From Melanocharis versteri (Eukaryota > Chordata > Aves > Passeriformes > Melanocharitidae): a stretch of 64,000 bases of DNA. Positions within the stretch are counted from its first letter, which is position 1. The number at the start of each line of letters is the position of its first letter. The translations under genes and the position numbers were made by a program. The stretch covers positions 62,001 to 126,000 of the forward strand of contig VZTG01001555.1 in the NCBI GenBank assembly GCA_013397845.1. The letters are read 5' to 3'. The notes under the pieces are model-generated. The model made no database searches and was not told the DNA's origin. It saw only the letters and a list, made by a program, of their open reading frames with translations. Positions 55,392 to 64,000 of the stretch are shown here, one piece after another.

Positions 55392-58300
55392 GTACGGCCT
55401 GCGTCTGCCCGGGGGCCGGCGCGTTTGCGGGAGCTGGGCCTGGCTGCTCCGGAGAAGAGCGGGCTGAGAGGGGATCTCATCGTATAAATATCTCCGAGGC
55501 GGGTGCCAAGAGGACGGGGCCAGGCTCTTCTCGGTGGTGCCCAGCGACAGGACGAGGAGCAGTGGCCATAAACTAAAACACGAGAAGTTTCGCCTCCACA
55601 TGGGGAGGAACTTCTTTACACAGAGGGTGGCAGAGCACTGGATCAGGCTGCCCGGGGAAGTGGTGGGGTCTCCCTCTCCGCAGACGTTCAGAATCCACCT
55701 GGACACGTTCCTGTGCCACCTGCTCAAGGTGACTCTGCCTTGGCAGGGGGCTTGGACTGGATGATCCCCAGAGGTCCCTTCCAACCCAACTCTTCTGTGA
55801 CTCTGTTTGCCAGTAATTGCATGGGGAAGAATGCCAAAGTGCGTGTTCGTCGCCTAATTCAATGTTATGCCATTTTATCTCTTCAGCAAAACCAACACAA
55901 TATGCAAGAAATGTGCCCAAAACGTGAAGCAGTTCGGAACGGTGAGTAGTCACTTGCCTTTTAATGCTGAAGTTGAGCTCTTTTGTGCTTCAAACTGAAA
56001 ACAAAGTTCTCTTGCAACTAATCTTCTTATTTTCTTTTGAGAAAAAAAACAAAAAACAAACCCACACTAGTGATTGCCATCCAGAAAAGTGATGAAAAAG
56101 ACTGACATCTCTTGATTTCCTCTGTGGATTACCGTTTCTTTTCCCAAATTGAAATCTGTTTGGGTTATATATAGCTTAATAGTTCAGAATAACTTCAATA
56201 TAGCTATTTGGAACAAAGCAATGTTATTTCATGTCACGCATGTCAAGTTATTCCCTGCATATTCTCATTAGCACACGCTTCATGGCAGGAAGACCATTAG
56301 CCCTCGTTGTTCTTAACGAGTGGTAAATGTGAAAATCTAGCAATACCACACACTTTATATTATGTAAGTCTTAAAAAATGCATGTTAATCGTGTTAAGCT
56401 AATAAGTACAAAAGATTTCAGTATTATCTGCGTTCATATTAATTTGCATTTTCTCATACTGAATTTTAGCTTAGGTTCTGTTGGAAAAATGAATTCTTCT
56501 ATTATGTGAATGCACATATTGTATCTGAGACACCCTGCAGATATGAGTTTTTAGGAGGTATCAAGATTATCTTATTGTGAAATAAAAAGGCATGACTTCC
56601 CTGTACTTGACATAAACCATATTATTTGAGAAACGTAATAGCTGTTGGTATGTAGTCAGGCTCTTTGTGAATGTATATGTAAACTGAACAAAGAAAGGCT
56701 TTCAAAAGCTTAAAATGCAGCAAAATGACTTGCAGGACAGACCCAGCAACAATTTTATCAGTAGTTCATCAAGAAGTAGAACTGCACTGAAGATAATCAG
56801 CCACTTCTAACCTTTGAAAACTGACAGCAATTTTATTTTTTAGCACCGTGTTAGTCTAGTTGAGCATATGATATAAAAGTTGATAACCTGACGTGATAGT
56901 ATCTAAACTTGGTTTTTGTTTTGTGGTGGGGCTTTTTTTGTTTGTTTTGTTTTTTAAGTTTCCTGCAGAATAGCAAGGATTAGGATACTAATCTTGGAAC
57001 TGTAGGGTTATTGAATCCCTGAGCTGTGCAAAGGAGAGGGATGCCATCAGAAACTTCCAGTCTAAAAAAAAGTCACTGCGTTAGTCTTCTTTTAAGGTTC
57101 TGTAAATGATTTCTTAAGCAGTGTAGTAAAACAGGGAAAATACCCTAGTATTTAAAAAAAAAAAAGGCAGTAGGTGTAGAGGTTAGTAACCAGATAGTTG
57201 TGTGTGTTTCTTTTATTGTGTCTGGGTTTTCATGGAAAGTCCAGACAGGTTTTAACCCCTGAAGAAGCATCATTTTAGAGGAAGAGTTTAGTACTGAAGA
57301 TAAAAATGTTAGGAAAAAGGTTCTTTAAGGTAGGTTATGTAAAGCCCTACTAATTTCGATGCATCATTGTATGAATTGAAATACCTCTGTTCATTACAAA
57401 AAATACAAATATATTGACTTCAGTTCAACTTTTTTTCCCAGCCCAAGCCTTGTCAGTATTGTAACATTATTGCAGCATTTATTGGCACAAAGTGCCAGCG
57501 TTGCACCAACTCGGAGAAGAAGTACGGCCCGCCTCAGACCTGTGAGCAGTGCAAACAGCAGTGTGCTTTTGATCGAAAAGAGGAGGGAAGAAGGAAGGTA
57601 GGCTTTGTTCCACATCTCTCATGGCTTCAGCTGACAATCGACAGTGTTCCTCCTTCAGAAGAGAAAGATAAACAGGAATGTGTCTTAAGTTCTCTAATAC
57701 TAGATTAAAGTCGCTGATTTGTGCTTTACAATACTTGAGTTAAATTTTGTAATTTGCAATTGTTACGTTAGCTGCTGAGCTAACTTTTAATTAAATCACT
57801 CTTTCTAAAAATAGGCACAAGTGTTAGCAGACAGTTGTAGCTGGGGAACAGAAGTTAAGCAGGTCAACAGTTCCTCGTGTTTTGATATTTATTTTACTTT
57901 TATTTTCCCATCCATTAGATCTCATATATGTTCATAACTTGAATCTGTCACTTTACTTCTTATTTGCCTGCCTTGCCTTTAAGTAGAGCACCAGAGAGGT
58001 AGACTGCTCTGAGCAGCCCTTTGTGTTCTGTTTTGTTAAATAGCTTTGGTGAGTGCTACTTTCTCATTCCAGAAGGTGCTGAGAAAATGACCTCAAAAGC
58101 CTCTTGACTGAACCCAAGAATAAAGCTGTTTTTACAGAAGAATTTACTTGGTACAAGTAGCACGTTGGCTGGACATCTTGATTCTGCCTGCAATACGCTA
58201 GGTTGAGAGAGGGCACATGGTGTCCATACTAAAAAAGACTCGTCCTTTTAAAAAGTTATTGTTATTTCTGCGATGTAGAGCAGGTCCAACAATTGCTAGG

Positions 58301-61300
58301 ACTCTTTGTAGCGTAACTTTAAATGACAACTGGAATAAGATTCACTTTACTAAAAGAAACTTGCGCACATTGGAGATACAATAGTGATGTTTCATACAAA
58401 GATGTCTGTTTTTCCCAAAGGTAATGGATGAAGTGAAACAAAATTTCCTTGCAAATATCGAGTACATCTCTCCAGTGCAATGTACTTGGAAATAAAACCT
58501 GAATTATTTCTCAAAAGGTTGATGGAAAGTTGTTGTGTTGGCTCTGCACGCTGTCCTACAAGAGAGTGCTTCAGAAGACAAAAGAACAGAGGAAGAGCCT
58601 GGGATCTTCACATTCTAACTCCTCATCCTCGTCTCTTACTGAGAAAGACCAGCATCATTCAAAACATCACCACCATCACCACCATCATCATCGTCACAGC
58701 AGCAGTCATCATAAGTAAGTATTTCAAAAATTGAAATTGTTGTTGGTAGCTCTTCATCTTCTGTGTTCTGTTCGTACTGAGATAGTAAGAAAAACTATTT
58801 AAAACGTGGTGTCAAAAGCAGTAGCAGAACATTTTGCTTCATGGTCTGTCAAAATCCTTGGATTCTTAGAGTTTGAATGAAAGTGGTTCATTAAAAAAAA
58901 AGCAATTCTTGGTGATCGTCAAACTAGTTGATGTTAGAATTGGTAACTAGTCTAGGGAAAGGGCTCATGGAATGGCTACAGAAACAAGTTACTTGAGGGT
59001 AAACTTGTATTTGGATTTCTAGACAGTAACTGCTGTGTGGTACCTACTATTTTACTTGCATTTGCCGTGGGTTAAAAGGTGTGCATTAGCACTCAGATTC
59101 CTCATCCTGACTTACTTCACCCTGACTTATTTGTGTACAAATACTCACAATTAAGAGGAGAAGCAGAAGCAACAGTGTAGGACCAGTTTGCACCTCTTTG
59201 CTAGCTTTTATAATGAAGTCTTGCTGGAATAGGCAGTTTGGGAGTGGCTGTGATACAGACATAGGGACGTAAGACTGTCGGTTCAGCTACTGTCACTGAT
59301 AACATTTCACATAGTTTTGGCTCATCTTCTGCAACTTTTCTCAGCACGTCATCTCTGGCCTTGGCATAACCAGCGTACCAACCTTAATGTACATACCGGA
59401 TTTATTTAGTCATAAACCCCAGAATTCATTTGTGATTTTATGCTGATATAATAGTAGTCATGATTCTTATTTTTGTTGATAGATTTGTGGCAGCATAACT
59501 TCAGAACTACTTATTTTTTGTGGTGAATAATAAATACTATGTCTACAATGGTAATGACCCTGATCCCAGACACACAGACACTTTCCTTCTAAACTTCACG
59601 TTTCTAGTGCTTATAATTTTTCATCTTGTCTGAAACTTGCCTAAGTGCGACTCAAAGATGGAAGCGAAATAAGATGAAATTATATTGGGAATGAGTAAAA
59701 GAGAAAGGCCCATACTTTCACTTTAAAAAAGAGAAAAATAAGATTTGGGGTTTTAGGAATTCGAAAAAGAAAATTATTCTTGTCATGCATAGAGTTATTG
59801 TACTGTTCCTGTTCTTTCAACTCTCTGCTGAAAATTGAGTTACAGAAAGTTAAATCTAATTTAATGCTTTTGGCACAGGTACAGTAAGGATTAAATTAAA
59901 AAAAGTTAGCTCTTTACTACAGAATAGAGCTTCTGATATATTTAAGAGTTATAACAGTAAGCATATCTATACAGATCACAATGTTCCTGGTTTCCCACCT
60001 TTTTTTCTGTAGGCTGCCAAGGGCACATTGCTTCTGGTCCAATTAATATGACTCTTTTCCCCTGTCCATTTCAGTTATTGTTAAGATCAGACAATAGAGA
60101 GAATGAGGTAGAAATACGGATTCTTTGAACTATTTCACTCAGTGCAATTTTCTACATTCTACCATTCCTATATCGGTGTTCTTTATTAGTTCCTTTTGAA
60201 ATTATTGAAAGCAAATGGTTACATCTGAGAAGCAGTTATTTTCAGGGATCCAAAACTTGACTTTACTCTTCTGGCACCAAATGAGCACCACTTCAGGCAG
60301 TGTTCATATGGCAGTATGGGGATCCCATGAGAGCTGCTTTAGACCAGCTTGCTGAGTACAAGATTAGCAAGACAGAGTTCACAAAAACTGGGAGGTATCA
60401 GCAGAAGGCTTTAGCCATCAGTCTTGAGGTCTACCCCTTGTGACTTGCAATAGTGTAGCTATTTAGCCAAGAAATACTTTTATAGCATCCTGACATAGTA
60501 AAGCATGGTCAGGAAATGCAGTGTCCAGCTGAAAATTCATAAATGCTCACTGTATTAGGAAAAAAAAGGGGGGGAGGATTTTTCTCAAGTACAGATACCA
60601 TTCGTATAAACTTACAAATAATGGCATGTTTGGTCAGTTACCAAGTACATTTCACATATTTCAGAATCAGCAATCTGAGTCCAGAACAAGATCAGGGACT
60701 ATGGAAACAGAGGTAAATATATTATTTATTAATTTTCTTTTAATTTATCTTGCAGTTTTCATTTAAAGAATTTCTTTTTTCTTGCATTTCTGGCTAGTCT
60801 CTAGCATTCCACCTAGGAGCATGAGTTAGTTTTTTTACATGTACCAAATGGTGATACTAGAGAGTTACATAGTATGAGGCTTTAGGTTTACATTTTGTTT
60901 GATTTCAGCCATAAATCCTCTGCAGCTATTCAGAATGAAACTCCAAAGAAAAAACCCAAACTGGAATCCAAGCCATCAAATGGAGATAGGTAAAGTTACA
61001 TTTTTGTAAAGCTGAGCCATTTCAACCAAAGAGAGCACTGATTTGTGGCCAGTTGCCTTTGTTTGTTTGTCTGAAGAATGAGGGATGTGAAACTTGTGTC
61101 CTGCCATATGGATTATTGGGTGGCATCTGAGTGCTGTCAGTCAATTAAGTTACCTTATTAGCAGAAAGCTAGCACTATTTTCCTGCTTTTAAGCTGTTTG
61201 GGGCACAATTAAACAAAGCTTATGTACAAGGTAACAGTTAATAATACGATGGTGTTCCCTCACATCGGGAATTGTGTTATCAGTTAGATGCAGGGTGGAA

Positions 61301-61791
61301 CCTGCTGCTTTAGGCTGACCCAGTATCTAGAGAATTCTTTAGACCCTTACTGTGGGAGACTGAATCTTTATTCTGTCTCTGGCCAAATGGTCAGAATAAA
61401 AGTTAAAAGTGGCTGCTTCAGTCAAAAGGTATTTGTCCCCCTCAAAGCTAATACTGAATTATATTTCTGCAGGTGTATGTAATGTGTGCCATTAGTAAGG
61501 TAATTTGCCAGTTGCATCCATTTCTGTCAGGTACATACTTTTTTTGCATTAGTTCTTAAGGATGTTTATGGAATTATTAATTATCCAATTTGAAATTTTA
61601 AAAAAAGGGTTTTTTTCTTTTGATGTTGTAAATAACTATTGTTTTTCATTTTTAGTAGCTCTATAAATCAGTCTGCAGACAGTGGAGGAACTGACAACTT
61701 TGTCCTCATAAGTCAGCTGAAAGAAGAAGTAATGTCACTTAAACGTCTTCTGCAGCAAAGAGATCAGACTATTTTAGAGAAAGATAAAAAG
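55327..61791 (+). CDS. FAM76B: FAM76B (partial: first and last coding exons missing)
   Basis: Joined exons: 55327-55391, 55887-55941, 57442-57597, 58518-58714, 60665-60712, 60909-60989, 61656-61791; 738 bases, 246 codons, all phases consistent. The order is a Cys-rich N-terminal half with repeated CxxC pairs (C-T-Y-C, C-K-K-C, C-Q-Y-C, C-Q-R-C, C-E-Q-C, C-W-L-C) suggesting zinc binding; then a Ser-rich stretch; then a run of nine His interrupted by R; then a basic segment K-K-K-P-K-L; then the start of a coiled coil (L-K-E-E-V-M-S-L-K-R-L-L). The His run separates FAM76B from its paralogue FAM76A. Family knowledge: it is a nuclear speckle protein, its His stretch directs speckle localisation, and it has been linked to hnRNPA2B1 and NF-kB signalling. 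About 29 N-terminal residues are in the N gap and about 63 C-terminal residues lie right of the window. Confidence 0.95.
55430..55805 (+). mobile_element. CR1 LINE 3' fragment in FAM76B intron 2
   Basis: Sense-orientation CR1 end. The frame 55534-55764 reads H-K-L-K-H-E-K-F-R-L-H-M-G-R-N-F-F and H-W-I-R-L-P-G-E-V-V, followed by GGATGATCCCCAGAGGTCCC and the tail TCTGTGACTCTG. It is 5' truncated, begins about 40 bases after the exon 2 donor, and fills most of the intron. Confidence 0.92.
55887..55941 (+). CDS. FAM76B: FAM76B exon 3
   Basis: Acceptor CTTCAG, donor GTGAGT. It completes the Ser codon and reads K-T-N-T-I-C-K-K-C-A-Q-N-V-K-Q-F-G-T. Confidence 0.95.
55942..57441 (+). other. FAM76B intron 3, nothing recognised
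   Basis: 1.5 kb, AT-rich with A and T runs (for example near 56042, 56935 and 57153). No element was recognised. Confidence 0.7.
57442..57597 (+). CDS. FAM76B: FAM76B exon 4
   Basis: 52 codons, phase 0, acceptor TCCCAG, donor GTAGGC. It carries C-Q-Y-C, C-Q-R-C, C-E-Q-C and a further Cys in K-Q-Q-C-A-F-D-R-K-E-E-G-R-R-K. Confidence 0.96.
57598..58517 (+). other. FAM76B intron 4, nothing recognised
   Basis: 0.92 kb of AT-rich intron with no exon or repeat that I can support. Confidence 0.7.
58518..58714 (+). CDS. FAM76B: FAM76B exon 5, Ser-rich and His-rich
   Basis: Acceptor AAAAG, donor GTAAGT, ending with two bases of a Lys codon. It encodes V-D-G-K-L-L-C-W-L-C-T-L-S-Y-K-R, a Ser run, then nine consecutive His (CAT/CAC mixed), R-H and S-S-S-H-H-K. 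Reading past the donor gives an immediate stop. Confidence 0.95.
58715..60664 (+). other. FAM76B intron 5, nothing recognised
   Basis: 1.95 kb of AT-rich intron. No open frame of note and no recognised repeat. Confidence 0.7.
60665..60712 (+). CDS. FAM76B: FAM76B exon 6
   Basis: 48 bases, acceptor TTCAG, donor GTAAAT. It completes Lys and reads I-S-N-L-S-P-E-Q-D-Q-G-L-W-K-Q, matching the human segment with small changes. Confidence 0.9.
60909..60989 (+). CDS. FAM76B: FAM76B exon 7
   Basis: 81 bases, acceptor TTTCAG, donor GTAAAG. It reads H-K-S-S-A-A-I-Q-N-E-T-P-K-K-K-P-K-L-E-S and K-P-S-N-G-D, with a basic nuclear-localisation-like core. Confidence 0.94.
60990..61655 (+). other. FAM76B intron 7, nothing recognised
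   Basis: 0.67 kb, AT-rich. The short open frame at 61288-61482 has no support. Confidence 0.7.
61656..61791 (+). CDS. FAM76B: FAM76B exon 8, start of coiled coil
   Basis: The acceptor is TTTTTAG followed by another TAG (tandem acceptor); the donor is GTAAAA. It reads S-S-I-N-Q-S-A-D-S-G-G-T-D-N-F-V-L-I-S-Q, then L-K-E-E-V-M-S-L-K-R-L-L-Q-Q-R-D-Q-T-I and E-K-D-K-K. The following exon is not in the window. Confidence 0.95.
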
Positions 61792-64000
61792 GTAAAAATT
61801 ACACCTGCTTAATAAGAACTTCATAATTTTGTTTTCAGTTTTGTAGTCTCCTAAAAATGTCAAAACAATAAGATATATCAAAGGGCAGATACAATTGTTT
61901 TATATAGCAGCTAATCAGATCTTAACATTTAAAGGAAAATTTTGGACTTTTGTATCACGATTATATTTCGTCTCTAAGTCAAAGAGTAATTCATCTTACC
62001 TCACTTCAGCCATGAAAAAGTTAGCCTGTTACTCAGGCTGCATGCCACAGGTCATGGACAAAGAGCCAGGCAGTGGTTTGCATGTTTTACGTGCTCTTAA
62101 CTGAGTCATGGCAAAGAGTATTAACCTTTCTGAGTTTAAAATAGTTTTTATTTAGTTTTAAACTAAAACAACTCTAGGCATAATAAGTTGATGTCCAAAT
62201 TTACATATGTAGTGTATGGAAATTAAGTGGTTTGTTTTTATAGGATTGGTAGTATGTGTACTCTAGGTTGTCAAGTCTTTGTGGGTAGTCAGAGACCAAA
62301 AGAAAAGCATTGGATTAAGTGGCTGTCAGTCAACAAAAGTGAAATCGTCAGGCCCAAGTGGCTGCAGCAAAACTCTTACAGAAGATTCACCCTTCAAACA
62401 AACTGATGACTAACAAGAGAAGAGAAATAACTACAAATACACACTTTGCTTTGCATTTGCTAGACTTTATTTCTCTGCCATCTGAATAACTAGATGCTTT
62501 TAGGACCCCTGTAACGGTGGCTCTAGAATGTCTGTTCAGGATTCAGTAGGTTATGGAATTGTATTCCAAACAAATTTATTATATTTTCAAGTAAAATTTT
62601 GATTGTGAAGGCATTGTGGCCTACTAAACATTGGTGGTTAAAAAAGACTCATTCATACTGAAAGGAAAATGCTTCCACTTTTAAACCACAGTTCAGTATC
62701 TTCATTTATACACGTAGTTGTGTTTTGTAAAGGATATTGAAGGATATTTTCATTTATGTCACTGTTAAAATATACCTAGTGTTGGAAGTACTTGCTATTT
62801 CAAGCCTTTAAGTGTTTAATGTGAAAGAGCTGAACAGTCTGTCCTGGATCTCTTTAGGTATTTTCTTCAAAGGACGGACATTAGGCCCTGATCTCTCTCT
62901 TATAAAGCCAGGAGAAGATCATGAGTCAGTAGGAAATTCACTTATTTCTTTTGATTTTTAATCTACTGGGCAAAGCTAACAAAAGTGGTAGGTAAGGAAA
63001 TGTCACCTACTTCTGCATAACCACTGCAGTGACTTGTTTTGTGCTGTTTCCATAGGGAGAGCATCTAATGATTTTAATATCCCCACTGCTAAAACTATTT
63101 ATTTGACTTCAGAGTTCTTTGAACTCAAGTCTCCTTCAGGCATGAAATCCTCACTTTCAGAATGCCACTTACTTTTTCAGCTGCTGCGGGGAGGAGTAAA
63201 GCTGAACACATTATGCAATGTTTGCATAGCGGAAAAAAATTACAACGAATGAACATACTACAGATTTTTTTTTTACTGTGAGATAGTAAATTCGAAGACA
63301 TGTACTGGGTGAAAAGCCTGAGCCATACCTGTGGGAGATTCCTGTTAAGGTCGTGCCTCAAGATTTGTGAAGGGACAGCATTTGAACAGTTTTGAATGCT
63401 CCCGAAGTAAAACCTCTGTATTATATAGCATGGCAACAAAAACAGCTCAGTACACCAGCTTTACAGATAATACTCATTCATCACTTTCTGTTATGAGTCA
63501 GGGCATTAGCCATGTCGTTATCAGTGCTTATTGTTTGCAGTACTAGCCTTGTTTGTCTTCCTGCACAAAATGGTAGTGAGAAACCACAGCATTACCGTGG
63601 GGCCCTGAGACTTGATTATTAGGAGAGCACCTCAGTCTGCTGAATGTTCACAGGTAGTGTGTTTGCTCATCTAGTTGCATACTTCACTGTGGCACAACAC
63701 TTCCACTAGTTTTTTTTTTACTTAGTGTGAGGTATGTGGGTTTGCACTGGATGCCCTGTAGTCCACAACAGCCATAAGTGCATGCTTAGAGCAGCAGTGT
63801 GTGTTCAGTGGGTTATGTGTCATTGTAGCAGCATACCTGCACTTGACCATTTGATTGACTGTTTTTTTGAACAGTACCTGCTTCACTACATGTGATTTGA
63901 CACATATTAAGGTTGGAAATAGCAGTCTTGGTAGTCATTTTAGGAGGGTATGCTCTGGTTTGTTATGGCAAGCATCTTTGCCAGCAAAGAGGCTTCATTT
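61792..64000 (+). other. FAM76B intron 8, continues past the window
   Basis: At least 2.2 kb after the last visible exon. I searched for the conserved coiled-coil end of FAM76B and did not find it, so the final exon must be to the right. No repeat was recognised. Confidence 0.75.

Larger units (their letters stand above)
54750..55480. promoter_or_regulatory. CpG-rich bidirectional promoter of CEP57 and FAM76B
   Basis: Very CpG-dense sequence covers CEP57 exon 1 (reading left) and FAM76B exon 2 (reading right). It has GC-box-like runs (GGGGGGCGGGCC near 55095, GGGGGCGG near 55266) and a CCAAT box at 55087-55091. No TATA box was seen. In vertebrates these two genes are divergently paired, so one shared promoter is the simplest reading. 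The centre is lost in the N gap. Confidence 0.8.

Noticed and set aside
54854..55480. 208-codon minus-strand frame across the N gap
   Set aside because: It runs through 118 unknown bases and CpG-island sequence; the only coding part is the overlap with CEP57 exon 1.
58480..58734. 84-codon + strand frame over FAM76B exon 5
   Set aside because: It is a different reading frame from the conserved FAM76B protein.

Overview
The window reads as a bird nuclear genome (Aves). Genes are split into short exons by long introns with GT-AG borders. The interspersed repeats are CR1 LINEs, together with LTRs of the kind found in avian endogenous retroviruses. The three coding genes match vertebrate proteins almost residue for residue: MTMR2, CEP57 and FAM76B. 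This is the conserved order on human 11q21. The exact species cannot be told from the sequence. The small single-N joins suggest a draft assembly.

Layout. 1-6875 is intron sequence lying before the first visible MTMR2 exon. 6876-29776 (+) holds thirteen MTMR2 exons, which encode the last 581 residues (human numbering about 63-643). The N-terminal exons lie left of the window. 29777 to about 31700 is the MTMR2 3' UTR, ending in a clustered poly(A) signal region. A CR1 3' fragment follows at 31.9-32.25 kb, and then the tail of CEP57, which faces MTMR2 end to end. 34055-54896 (-) is the complete CEP57 coding sequence: 11 coding exons and 501 codons, all in phase. CEP57 intron 9 contains an antisense endogenous retrovirus remnant into which a CR1 has inserted. 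Intron 5 holds an LTR-like block. Introns 1 and 5 hold three odd duplications, each centred on a single N. About 54.75-55.48 kb is a CpG-rich block, broken by a run of Ns at 55135-55252, which is the shared head-to-head promoter of CEP57 (-) and FAM76B (+). 55327-61791 (+) holds seven FAM76B exons (exons 2 to 8 on my count). FAM76B exon 1 must lie inside the N gap, and the last exon lies right of the window.

Roles. MTMR2 is a phosphoinositide 3-phosphatase acting on endosomal PI3P and PI(3,5)P2. CEP57 is a centrosomal, microtubule-binding coiled-coil protein. FAM76B is a Cys- and His-rich nuclear speckle protein. They are not an operon-like unit. The only regulatory coupling the sequence supports is the shared CEP57/FAM76B promoter. 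I found no tRNA, rRNA, CRISPR array or clearly novel coding system. The observations most worth following up are the N-centred probable false duplications, the missing FAM76B exon 1, an upstream in-frame CEP57 ATG, tandem splice acceptors, and the nested mobile elements.
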